Shown here piece after piece: positions 1 through 9,330 of a stretch of 17,176 nt of DNA. A model generated the notes under the pieces. The model did no database searches. It saw only the letters and a program-made list of their open reading frames with translations, and was not told where the DNA came from. Positions within the stretch are counted from its first letter, which is position 1, and every line of letters begins with the position of its first letter. The DNA comes from Entamoeba invadens IP1. Taxonomy: Eukaryota > Evosea > Mastigamoebida > Endamoebidae. The stretch covers positions 5,522 to 22,697 of the forward strand of contig NW_004440103.1 in the NCBI RefSeq assembly GCF_000330505.1, in the 5' to 3' direction. Made by a program: the position numbers and the translations under genes.

Positions 1-84
1 CGGAACATTAATAAATATATTCTGCATTAAGAATTAATTCACTTATATTTTAATTATTTCGTCTCCAAATCAATTATAGTAAAA
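1..84 (+). repeat. Left terminal inverted repeat of the first element
   Basis: It begins CGGAACATTAATAA and pairs base for base with 779-862 in reverse complement, with no mismatch over 84 bases. It may extend left of the window. Confidence 0.9.
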
Positions 85-139
85 ATTTTTAAAATAATTA
101 TTATTAAAAAACAAATAGTCGTTTGTTTAAAAAAATAAA

Positions 140-722
140 CAGAAACAATGAACAACAAATAATAATAATAAATTCACTCTTGCAAAAACGCCTTCGTAGT
201 TCATTTTTGCACCGCTGCATTGACAAGTTGATATCTTTGCTCGTTTTTTTGATAGTTTTTAATAATATCAAGCACTTTGGGGGTTTCCCATTTTATGATA
301 CTTTTCTCTATTTTTCACTTCAGCCATTTTGTTTTTTATTGTTCAGTAGAGTCAGTTGGATTATTAATGTGGAAATGATTTCACCTTTAATCATTTTATT
401 AATAAGTAATTTGCAATTGTCTATGGAAATGCCGAAATCAAGTGAAAACTGCATAGAATCAACAGTTTTTGAGGTTCTAAATGCATTGACCAATTCCTGT
501 TTCGTCTTTAAAGTGACAGTTCTGTATGGTTTTGTCTTGTTGTTATCTTTTAAACTATCTTCGACGTTTTCCTCTTCTTTTCTTTGTGTTGTCAGTTGAG
601 AAAATAATCAATGTGTCGAGTTACAAAAGGAACATTTTGTTGTGGTTCGGGAACATTTTCAATGTAATCGGCGGACTTACGGGGTTAGTAACATCAATAT
701 ATTCTATATGAGAACGCTTCAT
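140..722 (-). pseudogene. Decayed transposase N-terminal fragment with helix-turn-helix-like segment
   Basis: On the minus strand an ATG at 722-720 opens MKRSHIEYIDVTNP. After small frame changes the sense continues as ENVPEPQQ and then as a longer open stretch that ends at a TGA at 322-320. That stretch has an acidic, lysine-rich lead and a probable helix-turn-helix around LKTKQELVNAFRTSK, the kind of DNA-binding segment found at the start of pogo and Tc1 transposases. At least two more frame changes follow towards 140. No catalytic acidic triad is recognisable, so only the DNA-binding part seems to survive. It lies between perfect inverted repeats. The family assignment is weak; the claim that it is a broken coding remnant is better supported. 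Confidence 0.45.
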
Positions 723-778
723 GTGTTTTTTCAAATTTTGATTATTGAAATGTAGATTATATAACAATTAATATAAAA

Positions 779-862
779 TTTTACTATAATTGATTTGGAG
801 ACGAAATAATTAAAATATAAGTGAATTAATTCTTAATGCAGAATATATTTATTAATGTTCCG
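779..862 (-). repeat. Right terminal inverted repeat of the first element
   Basis: It is the exact reverse complement of 1-84 and ends ATTAATGTTCCG at 862. The flanking sequence is ACTAATTT, but no left flank is available to look for a target-site duplication. Confidence 0.9.
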
Positions 863-1100
863 ACTAATTTATTTTCGTGCCGTTTGATTTATTTGTGGAA
901 CTCGAATTGTTTTGTTTCTGATCTTTTTTCTCTTTTTCCGTTTGTTTTATTTAACTTGTTAATACAATTTATTATAATTTACGAATTAATAAAAATTATG
1001 AAACATAATTTATTAAAATGCATAAAAAATTATTTGAAATGCTGGGTAATGGATCTGAAGTGAATACCACTGTAATAAAAAATATATAATAATTATTAAA

Positions 1101-1709
1101 TTAATTTCGATGAACCACTGTGTTTGATGAAAAAGATTTATAACCAATCGATTTCACAATGGGTGGTATTGTAACACTTGTCAAACTACTACATCCATAA
1201 AAACAACAAACGCTGATTGATGTGACACGCAATGGTATTATTATACTGCTTAAACTACCAGAATAACTGAAACATTTATAATCAATCGATGTTACGCTCG
1301 ATGGTATCTTATTACCAAATTTTTTTCTATCATTTTGAGTATAAGAAACATTTTTAAACTCGATGTTTCGACTTTTGTTTTTATCAACTGTTTGAAAATC
1401 AACATTGAACCACACAACAATTTGATAGAACTCTTTCTTTAAAACAGCTTTATTTTCACAATCATCGTTTTCTTCGGTGTTGATCAAAATTCTATTACCA
1501 AAGTTCTCATCTTTTACATCCCACAAATGAAGCATCTCGATGTTTTGGAAATAACCAATTGTTTTGGAATTCAATGGAATTGGGTTGAAATGAAACTTTT
1601 CCATATTACCACTAAACTTCTTGCATACCAACTCCAAGTTGATAAAATCTCTAACGTCGTCGACGTATATCGACACTATCATGATGTGATAACCAAAAAG
1701 TTGAGACAT
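1101..1709 (-). CDS. Truncated BspA-like leucine-rich repeat protein
   Basis: This 202-residue reading frame has the organisation of the large Entamoeba BspA-like LRR family. Residues 1-134 form the non-repeat leader (MSQLFGYHIMIVS, then INLELVCKKFSGNMEKFHFNP). From about residue 135 there are 23-residue repeats of the pattern IPssVtSI..cFygCssLtSv: 135-157, 158-180 and a third that stops after about 15 residues. Other family members usually carry many more repeats, so the 3' end is probably lost; the last seven residues (NTVVHRN) do not fit the repeat. In Entamoeba histolytica a relative has been placed at the plasma membrane, but the role of these proteins is largely unknown. There is no signal peptide or obvious membrane segment. 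The ATG at 1709 matches the conserved start of the leader. It may be a gene fragment rather than a working gene. Confidence 0.85.
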   Translation of the reverse strand: MSQLFGYHIMIVSIYVDDVRDFINLELVCKKFSGNMEKFHFNPIPLNSKTIGYFQNIEMLHLWDVKDENFGNRILINTEENDDCENKAVLKKEFYQIVVWFNVDFQTVDKNKSRNIEFKNVSYTQNDRKKFGNKIPSSVTSIDYKCFSYSGSLSSIIIPLRVTSISVCCFYGCSSLTSVTIPPIVKSIGYKSFSSNTVVHRN

Positions 1710-1730
1710 TTTAAATTCAGAGTTTTTGGT

Positions 1731-1740
1731 GTTTAAATAT
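1731..1740 (-). promoter_or_regulatory. Possible Entamoeba TATA-like element of the LRR gene
   Basis: The minus strand reads ATATTTAAAC, close to the Entamoeba core promoter TATA consensus GTATTTAAA(G/C), about 21 bases upstream of the ATG at 1709. Entamoeba 5' leaders are very short, so the position is plausible but rather close. In DNA this A+T-rich the match could be chance. Confidence 0.3.
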
Positions 1741-2207
1741 TTTTAAATTCGTCTTAATAAATTGTTTTAAGAAATTATCAATAAATAACATCCATTATTA
1801 CAAGCTTAGAGGTTGCATAATAAAAATTGTTATATTTAAATAATAATTTATTAATATAAATAATAATACATTATTTTTATGTTAAATAATCATTAAACAT
1901 CACTGTTTAAGGCGACCTTCGAGATTGTCACGACCCAAGTAATCCTAAGATCTTTTGGGTCTGATTAATTATTTTTTTGTAAATCGGCATTTTACTTTCT
2001 TCTTTACCAAATAACACAAAAATATTTTTTAAAACTTCACAATTTTTTTCTGAATTTACACATTGTTGAATTGGTTAAATAAAATTATCATTAACCTTAA
2101 CAGATCGTTTTATCAATTTTTAAAACAAAGTTATCTACGCAATCAAACTTTCAAATAATCAAAAAAATCAAAAATACAACAGTGTTGATACTATAATAAT
2201 TCTCGAA
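1740..2207. other. Gene-free A+T-rich stretch between LRR gene and MULE
   Basis: No reading frame with recognisable content is seen on either strand. The only structure noted is a small hairpin: GACCCAA at 1932-1938 pairs with TTGGGTC at 1955-1961, followed by a T-rich tract. It does not fold as a tRNA. Confidence 0.6.
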
Positions 2208-2216
2208 TTAAATATC
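2208..2216 (+). repeat. Target-site duplication, left copy (MULE)
   Basis: TTAAATATC sits immediately outside the left arm and is repeated exactly at 5397-5405. Nine bases is the usual duplication length for Mutator-like elements, and it fixes the element ends at 2217 and 5396. Confidence 0.9.
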
Positions 2217-2933
2217 GAGAGGGTGACATTTTGCCAAACGACATTTTACCAAAAATTATTAAGAACTTTCTTAATTATTCTTTAACAAAGAAAAATTTAA
2301 AAATAATTCATTGTTGTATTTTTGTCAAGCTTTTATAAAAATATATTTTTGTCGACAATAAATAAATTGTAAATTGTATGAATAAATATATTTATATATT
2401 ATTACAACTCTGCGTATTTTGTTTTTATTTTACGCTATAAAATCTTATTGAATAGAAATATTACTTGAACCAGTAACTTTGGTTATACATACAATATTTT
2501 GAGTATTTTTTTAAAGCAACATATAAAAATACACAACTTAACGTTCGTGTAAATTCACACATTGTATTATTGGAAAAGTCTCATAAGTATTATTTTTGTT
2601 TAAACAAAAATACTTGATTCAATTAACCAAACAATTTATAAACAATTGTTATCAAATTTATAAATAAAATAATATTTAATTAATTAGTATATAATTTAAT
2701 GATGTATTTTTCAAAAGTGAATTTGAAATGCAATTTGTTTAAATAACCATTTGTATTCAAAAATGTATTTTCAACATGTTTTATGTAAAAATATACCACA
2801 TTTAAAGTTCTTTATTGTGTTTATATGATGTCATTTGAATTACTTCGGCTCTATTATAATCACTACAACCCGAATTATTAAAATTGAATTATCATTTTAT
2901 TAACTTTTATCAACTTTATTTCATTAAAATATT
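2217..2933 (+). repeat. Left terminal inverted repeat of the MULE (717 bp)
   Basis: Read base by base, 2225-2933 is identical to the reverse complement of 4680-5388, 709 bases without a mismatch. Only the outermost eight bases differ, at 2218, 2221, 2223 and 2224 (left tip GAGAGGGT, right tip GGGATGAC). A perfect 22-bp palindrome lies at 2591-2612. The inner end of the repeat is about 100 bases before the transposase start, so promoter elements may lie in or just beside it. Confidence 0.95.
2591..2612. repeat. 22-bp perfect palindrome in the MULE left arm
   Basis: The half-site TATTTTTGTTT is followed directly by its reverse complement. The same palindrome sits in the right arm at 5001-5022. 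It could be a protein-binding site or simply part of the repeat. Confidence 0.7.
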
Positions 2934-3036
2934 TATAAAAATAATTGTTTATTTTTACATTTATGTATTTATATTACTTCATTTATTTTGTATTTTTTTA
3001 TTATAAATACAACATCAAAACTAATATATAACAAGA

Positions 3037-4660
3037 ATGAGCATCAAAAGCACAAGGGGAAAAGAATTGCCTATTTATGATGGTTATTTGTTTCATACTA
3101 TAGACAAAGAAAGAACACACTTTCGCTGCTCTTGTCGAAAGTGTAAAGTGACTATAATAAAAAACACAGATGGAAGTTATCATTATGGCAAAACAACAAC
3201 TCACATTCACGAAAAACAAGATTTACGCAGAAAAAATCATTTAAATTTTATCAAAAATGACTTACAAACTTCACCAACAAAAAAATTAACAATGAAATCA
3301 GTTATAACAAAATACAAAAGAGGTTCTATAGGAATAACACAATCGACATTAGAACGCTTTGTTCAAAAAAACAAAGTTCACAAAATTGAACCAAATTCAT
3401 ATGATGATATTATAATAAGTGTTGGCGACTTCAATTTATTATTCAAAGATGAGCAAATTGGAATACTTATATTTGGAAATAGCGAACAATTGACAATGTT
3501 AGCAAGATGCAAAGAAGTGTTTATGGATGGGACTTTCCGGAGTTGCCCCAAACAATTTTATCAGCTATATACACTGCATTGTCAATTACAAAACAACCAA
3601 ACATTTCCAGCAATTCACTATTTGTTGAAAAACAAAACTTTAAATACATATGAAACACTTTTTAATGCCATTGAATGCTTGCTAAAAGAAATCAACGAAA
3701 ATTATACTTGTTTTGGAAGAAACGTTGTTGTTGTGACTGACTTCGAAAATTCGCTTATCGCTGTTTTAAGAAAATACAAAACTTTTGGTCTAGAGCACAA
3801 AGGATGCCTTTTTCATCAACGTCAAGCCATACGAAAGTTTATCAATAATGCTGGACTTAAATGTGAGTATTCTTTAAATACGGAATTCAAAGATGCAGTG
3901 AAAATATTAGAGTCCGTGTGCTTTTTGAAAGAAGAAGATATTATTCAAAAAGTTGGTATTTTAACGGCGTGGTATTCTCATGTACCTTCATTTGGGATAG
4001 TTGTGGAATACTTCAATAAAGTGTGGATAAATGGCGCGTTTCCCATTTCATTGTGGTGTCAATTTATGAGAAAAAAAGAGGACTAATAATGATTGTAAGT
4101 CTTACCACGCCGCGCTCACCAGGAGGCTTGAGTTCTTGAAACTTGGTTTTTGGAAGTTCGTTGAAAAAATCGGAGAAGTGATAGAAGACGTTAATAAAGA
4201 TCTAAAAAACATGAAAAACGGACATTATAAAAAATCAAACAGTAAAGTTGAAATAATATTTAATACACTTAAAAATTTAACAACAAATTATTTCTGTGGT
4301 GAAATCAATTTAAATTGTTTTCTCGAAAAGGTAAGTGTGTTATTTGATGGTTTAAATCATGAAGTTTACTTCGAAGTCGAAAATTGTGAACAAAATGAGA
4401 CAGAAAATGTTACAAACGAAAATTGTGTAGCTTGTATCAATGAAAATGTTGTTGATATAAACACTTCAACAAATGGTGATATGTTTGAAAGTAAAGACTT
4501 TATCCAACAAACAAGACTTGAAAATAAAAATCCAACTAAAATTGTTGATATTCAAAATACAAAGAAAAAAATTATACGTGAAAAAAAGCCAAGAAAAAAA
4601 AGAAGATCTGTAATCCAAGAAATCAAAAAAGAGTGTAGAAAAAACAAAAACAAAAAATAA
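3037..4660 (+). pseudogene. MULE transposase, one frameshift, FLYWCH-like zinc finger plus catalytic core
   Basis: A cut-and-paste transposase of about 541 residues if read through. Residues 9-58 form a FLYWCH/WRKY-GCM1-like zinc finger (C31, C33, C36, then H56-I-H58) for binding DNA ends. The catalytic core shows MDGTF with D164, VVVTDFE with D235, and the C257-x-x-H260 motif (CLFHQ) usual for MULEs. The frame ends at a TAA (4084-4086) right after an A7 run at 4071-4077. The next frame resumes at 4079 with RTNNDC, the conserved RTNN segment, and runs to 4658. One A fewer would join them. In that segment AAG (K) at 4097-4099 stands where MULEs usually have the third acidic residue (E). The C-terminus is basic. 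The ATG at 3037 is chosen because the zinc finger starts just after it; a weak TATA-like stretch lies near 3000-3010. Confidence 0.9.
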
Positions 4661-4679
4661 TTAAGTAATTTATTTTTTT

Positions 4680-5396
4680 AATATTTTAATGAAATAAAGT
4701 TGATAAAAGTTAATAAAATGATAATTCAATTTTAATAATTCGGGTTGTAGTGATTATAATAGAGCCGAAGTAATTCAAATGACATCATATAAACACAATA
4801 AAGAACTTTAAATGTGGTATATTTTTACATAAAACATGTTGAAAATACATTTTTGAATACAAATGGTTATTTAAACAAATTGCATTTCAAATTCACTTTT
4901 GAAAAATACATCATTAAATTATATACTAATTAATTAAATATTATTTTATTTATAAATTTGATAACAATTGTTTATAAATTGTTTGGTTAATTGAATCAAG
5001 TATTTTTGTTTAAACAAAAATAATACTTATGAGACTTTTCCAATAATACAATGTGTGAATTTACACGAACGTTAAGTTGTGTATTTTTATATGTTGCTTT
5101 AAAAAAATACTCAAAATATTGTATGTATAACCAAAGTTACTGGTTCAAGTAATATTTCTATTCAATAAGATTTTATAGCGTAAAATAAAAACAAAATACG
5201 CAGAGTTGTAATAATATATAAATATATTTATTCATACAATTTACAATTTATTTATTGTCGACAAAAATATATTTTTATAAAAGCTTGACAAAAATACAAC
5301 AATGAATTATTTTTAAATTTTTCTTTGTTAAAGAATAATTAAGAAAGTTCTTAATAATTTTTGGTAAAATGTCGTTTGGCAAAATGTCGTCATCCC
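4680..5396 (-). repeat. Right terminal inverted repeat of the MULE (717 bp)
   Basis: It is the mirror of 2217-2933, starting 20 bases after the transposase stop region. It contains the second copy of the 22-bp palindrome at 5001-5022. Its tip is GGGATGACGACATTTTGCC read inwards. Confidence 0.95.
5001..5022. repeat. 22-bp perfect palindrome in the MULE right arm
   Basis: It is the mirror copy of 2591-2612, with half-site TATTTTTGTTT, 374 bases inside the right tip. Confidence 0.7.
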
Positions 5397-5405
5397 TTAA
5401 ATATC
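5397..5405 (+). repeat. Target-site duplication, right copy (MULE)
   Basis: TTAAATATC directly after the right end of the element, identical to 2208-2216. Confidence 0.9.
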
Positions 5406-6662
5406 CACTTAAATAATTATTGTTTATTACATTGAATTTATCGATTGTAAATAGTAACTTTGGTGAAATGACTATGAAAATTATTAAAACAAAAATAAAC
5501 GATTATCATCAATTTCATTGTGTAACTACTTCGATGTACACAATTTTCGTTAAACGATTTTTGTTGATAATAACATGTAAGAGAGTTGTTATATACGATT
5601 ATTCTTTTATAACTATCGTTTTCTTGTTATTCATGTAAAAACACATGATTAAACATATATACCTTAGTAACACCACAACATTTATTATTATATATAATAG
5701 AAACATGTATTGATTATTAATTTCAATAATTTAATAACAATAGATGATATATCAGGTTTCACTGTTAATCACAACATTTTCATTTTTATAAAATGTCAAA
5801 AATAAAACGTGATAAATTTTTAGTGTAAAAACGTGTAACATCAAACCTGAACTTAAAATCATTACATTAAAATTACTGGAATAACACAGTTTTAGAACAG
5901 TTTTGCTTATAACTTGCTTTTCTCTCACATTTATACATAAAATATAAAAATAAATATTTCATCATCAAAAAGCAGAAGCAGACGATAAAAATAATTTTGA
6001 TTTCAGTTCTTTGTTGTGGTACATTAACTTAGTTGTTTCAACAAAAATAAATACACTTTTCATGATTATTTTAAAATTCAATTCCATACATATTTATCTT
6101 TTATAACAGTTATTTCTTTAGATTATACAAAAAGTGCATTAAAACATAAATGTTTGTTTTTTGGATTTATAATACGATGCACATATAATCTAAGTAATAC
6201 ACAAACAATTAATAACAATTCAATTGCTTTCAAATTGATTATTAATAAAAAAGGAAAATATTTTTAATTAAATTTATAAAATATATTTAATCTAAGTGAC
6301 AACACCAATGTAATTAAAAAATACAAAATGTTTATTATCAATATTTATAATTATAATAGATTATAATAAATTATATAATATATTTGTTCACATGTATATT
6401 TGATTATTTATCATGAACAAAATTAATGTAGTTGTCAGTTATATTAACCAGTAAATATATTTTATTTAAACGTAACATGTACAAATGGGTGTGAACAACA
6501 AGTAGTTAAAAATATTTATTTACATTCTTTTCATAATATAATATTTATGTATTTGTTTAGTTTGAAATTATATGTTTTCACATTTAATAATTTTATCCGT
6601 TTTTACAATAAGCGTATAGAGTATAAAAATAAATCATTTTATTTTAATAATCAAAATACAAT

Positions 6663-6691
6663 ATTTTGATAATTATTTCAATTATCAAAAT
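6663..6691. repeat. Perfect 12-bp inverted repeat (hairpin)
   Basis: ATTTTGATAATT at 6663-6674 is followed by a 5-base loop and AATTATCAAAAT at 6680-6691. A related direct copy of the arm (AATCAAAATACAAT) lies just upstream, ending near 6663, so the unit is partly tandem. No T-tract or adjacent gene suggests a role. Confidence 0.6.
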
Positions 6692-7792
6692 ACAATCATT
6701 AATAGTAACTGTATAATCATGTTATTATTTCACTATTCAATAATGGTTGTGATGTCATTTTTATAATGTGCTATTTATGTGTGTAATCAAACATAATAAA
6801 TTAAAAAGATAATATATATATTCTATAAAGTTATTTACATGTTATTATCGACAGCGAGTTATTGGAAAATAATCGTTTTTAATGTGGTTACACAATAAAA
6901 ATGGTCACACCCGTTCTAAATTTAAAAGATAATATTAATTATCAAAAATATGTCAAAAACAATTATTCTCTTTGGTTTATGTTTACATCAAAATTTACAT
7001 TTAAACATGATTGTTAATTATTTATTTATCATTCCATGTCTTGTAATATTGGTAACTGTATGCGTGAATATCAAAAAACCACTTTTTTGATTTGAAATAC
7101 AATTGTTTAAATATGAATATTTTAAAAGAAATACTATTATTTTTTTGTTTACCAAATAATTTTTTTATAATCACTTTTTCAACATAAAAAAATATTAATT
7201 AATTATTTTTTTATATTTATAATTATTTGACACGCATTTCAAACCTTTTTTACAAGTTCTTAATTATTTTACGTATGTTTTTGACTTTAAATAATTATTG
7301 TCAGCCCAAGCATTTTGATGAATTTTCAAGGTGGCCTTTATATAATATTATATATATTGTCAAATTCAAAAAACGGACTGATAAATATTCCACTATTAAT
7401 TAAACATAAAATACCTAAGTTTTAAAATTAACTGATTATTGGATCAAAAAAGTTAAGACAAAGGTATTTTCAATTTTTTCTAAAAAAAAATCAAATTTCA
7501 AAAAAAATCTTTTTTTCCGAGTTTATTTATAATTCGATAGGTTTTTTGAAGACAAAAAATCTGATTATTATTTCTTATTTTCAAAACAAAATTTTCATAA
7601 TAAAAATATAATTAAAAATACAACTAAAACATGTATAAAGGCGATCACGGTGAATCTATTTACAGGGGTGAAAATGAAGGTATTAATTTGAAAGTGAATA
7701 TATTAATTTAGGGTTCATTTTCTTTTAATCTATTGGCCAAAAACGAACTAACAAGTAAATCATTAAATTTAAGCCATTTAATGCGACATAAC

Positions 7793-7817
7793 TAAACTGT
7801 TTTCCAAAACTCTGTAC
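7793..7817 (+). repeat. Distant inverted repeat, left copy
   Basis: A 25-base stretch beginning TAAACTGTTTT and ending ACTCTGTAC matches the reverse complement of 8650-8674 at 24 of 25 bases. The match does not extend outwards. The two copies bracket 882 bp. Confidence 0.6.
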
Positions 7818-7961
7818 CGTTTCCAAAATTTATATAAACCCTTTGTCCTAGTTTCCCGTTATTTACTATTTTTTATTTGTTTTATTTTCCTATTTGTTGA
7901 ACCAACAACGGTACACAGTTTAAAACCCTTAAAAATCAATACAATTTCAATTATTGAACAA

Positions 7962-8007
7962 AAAATCGGGAAATCACCCAAATATTGGGTAAATCTTCCC
8001 CGATTTT
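7962..8007. repeat. Two-tier hairpin
   Basis: AAAATCGGG (7962-7970) pairs with CCCGATTTT (7999-8007). Inside it, ACCCAA (7976-7981) pairs with TTGGGT (7985-7990) around a 3-base loop. The G+C content of the stems stands out in this A+T-rich region. No flanking gene is recognised. Confidence 0.55.
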
Positions 8008-8649
8008 CCAGGTTCGTTATTTGGTCAGTGGTTCATTTTGTAACTAAACGTAAGAAAAATTCTATCTTTCAGATAAACATAAGATAAACGACAATAAAAC
8101 AATAAACAAATGATGTAATGAAGGACATTATTGCATCAAATAATACAACACTTAAATTAATAATAAGTTTTTGTTTATTTCAACAATTAAAAAAGTAATC
8201 GATAACAAAAAACAAACCTTTAAACAATCAAGTTTATTAATCAAAAGAGTCTTAAATAAAATAAACAGTTCAAAAATAAAAAATAAAACTTTTTTAATTG
8301 TAAGTCTTAATGTTATTTTTTCTCTCTCAATGCTTGTTTTACTCATTAGTACTTTTCATTTTTATACAAAACACGACTTGGTGATTCTGTTAACATAGAC
8401 ATTTAATTATAAAGTTGTGTTTTATGTTTTTGGCAAATTTTGGGTTATGGTAATCAAATTTTTGATCCCAAGTTTGTTTTTTATATTTTTCAAGTAAATT
8501 TTTGGTGCAAGATTTATTTGTCAAGTAAAATTTAAAAAAGTCGGGTTCGTTATTTTGTTTTTTTGAGTAAATATTTATAACAAAAAATGAGGGTTAAGCA
8601 AAGGAAAAATTATTAAGAAATTATTTGTCTAAAAAATCGGGGCATCCCA

Positions 8650-8674
8650 GTACAGAGTTTTGAAAAACAGTTTA
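8650..8674 (-). repeat. Distant inverted repeat, right copy
   Basis: The reverse complement differs from 7793-7817 by one base. Next to it, AAAATCGGGG (8633-8642) also reverse-complements CCCCGATTTT at 7998-8007, giving a second nested inverted pair. Confidence 0.6.
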
Positions 8675-9311
8675 CAACAAAAAACAAGTAAAATTGGACA
8701 AAAACCACTATTTCCAACACAATCACGATTTTTGAAAAAGGAAAACATAGTTAATATAATAGTTACAAAATTATAAAATTTATTATAATTTTCAACACAA
8801 AATATTATAACAATATTAAATATTTACTATACATTATATTATTCATGTATATGATAAATTTATCATTATTTTGTTATTATTCAAACAACACTCGACATAT
8901 AAATAATTTACCATACTTTGGGTTGTGTTTTACGGCCTTCATGACCGGCCTGCGTTTAAAAAACACAAACCTAAGTGTAATAATGAGTTGTATTAACCAT
9001 TCTGAACTTCATTATAACATTTTTAAATAACTGCGTTGATAATAAATAAATAAACAACCCATAAAGGTACTCCCCAAGCTTTTTAACACACTTATAATAT
9101 TTATCAAGTTGTAAACGGGTTATGTTTTGTCTTAAACCCTGAAAATACAATTGAATAATAACAAATTTACTATAACACACCGTCAACTATTTATAATGGT
9201 TTAATTATAACAATTATTACTATTGATTCATTTTTTAACTTGAGCTGATTATTAAAAACACACAAATTCATGATGAATTTTTATATTACCATTGATATAA
9301 TTAGAATACTA

Positions 9312-9315
9312 TTAA
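9312..9315. repeat. TTAA target-site copy, left (piggyBac)
   Basis: TTAA directly abuts the left terminal repeat; the matching copy is at 15512-15515. TTAA duplication is the hallmark of piggyBac insertion. Confidence 0.85.
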
Positions 9316-9330
9316 CCCTTCCAGTACCAG
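9316..9330 (+). repeat. Left terminal inverted repeat of piggyBac
   Basis: CCCTTCCAGTACCAG, exact reverse complement of 15497-15511. Beyond 15 bases the similarity fades. Confidence 0.9.

Larger units (their letters stand above)
1..862. mobile_element. Short DNA transposon with 84-bp inverted repeats, probably non-autonomous
   Basis: The first 84 bases are the exact reverse complement of 779-862, so both ends of an element of about 0.86 kb are visible. The match breaks after position 84 because of a small indel. Between the arms lies a decayed minus-strand transposase-like reading frame. The size, long perfect arms and broken coding remnant fit an internally deleted or degenerate DNA transposon. 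The window starts exactly at the left arm, so the true left terminus, any longer arm and the target-site duplication cannot be tested. The superfamily is not determined; a pogo-like or Tc1/mariner-like origin is a guess from the helix-turn-helix-like fragment. Confidence 0.75.
2217..5396 (+). mobile_element. Mutator-like transposable element (MULE), complete ends
   Basis: This 3180-bp element has a perfect 9-bp target-site duplication, 717-bp terminal inverted repeats and one internal MULE transposase gene on the plus strand. The arms take up about 45 percent of its length. They are symmetric about a common centre with no indel: left position plus right position is 7613 throughout. The structure is fully that of a MULE. 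The transposase is damaged, so this copy is probably non-autonomous, but its ends look usable by an enzyme made elsewhere, apart from the mismatched outermost bases. Confidence 0.95.
5406..9311. other. Long gene-free A+T-rich region
   Basis: About 3.9 kb with many short chance reading frames and none with recognisable protein content. The structure seen is listed separately: a perfect hairpin at 6663-6691, a pair of distant 25-bp inverted repeats at 7793-7817 and 8650-8674, and a two-tier hairpin at 7962-8007. A 12-bp direct repeat GGTTCGTTATTT occurs at 8011-8022 and 8544-8555. It could be an old, unrecognisable transposon or plain intergenic DNA. Confidence 0.55.

Noticed and set aside
123..599. 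Plus-strand 158-residue reading frame with hydrophobic stretches
   Set aside because: It is antisense to the better-supported minus-strand transposase remnant; the hydrophobic look comes from T-rich DNA. No family features.
836..1063. Small hydrophobic reading frame overlapping the right arm of the first element
   Set aside because: It starts inside the inverted repeat, is low-complexity and T-rich, and shows no recognisable motif.
1932..1961. Hairpin GACCCAA/TTGGGTC considered as part of a tRNA or a terminator
   Set aside because: There is no cloverleaf, no T-arm consensus and no acceptor stem around it; Entamoeba does not use bacterial-type terminators.
4066..4090. Programmed -1 frameshift in the MULE transposase at the A7 run
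   Set aside because: The heptamer is present, but the conserved RTNN sense lies in the +1 frame, so a -1 slip would not give the right product.
5420..5638. 72-residue reading frame just outside the MULE
   Set aside because: No ATG at its start, hydrophobic low-complexity composition, and no recognisable motif.
8152..8398. Overlapping short reading frames on both strands
   Set aside because: Both are low-complexity, Lys/Ile/Leu/Phe-rich translations of A- and T-rich DNA, with no family resemblance.
8845..9186. Short reading frames on plus and minus strands
   Set aside because: No motifs, and lengths as expected by chance in this composition.
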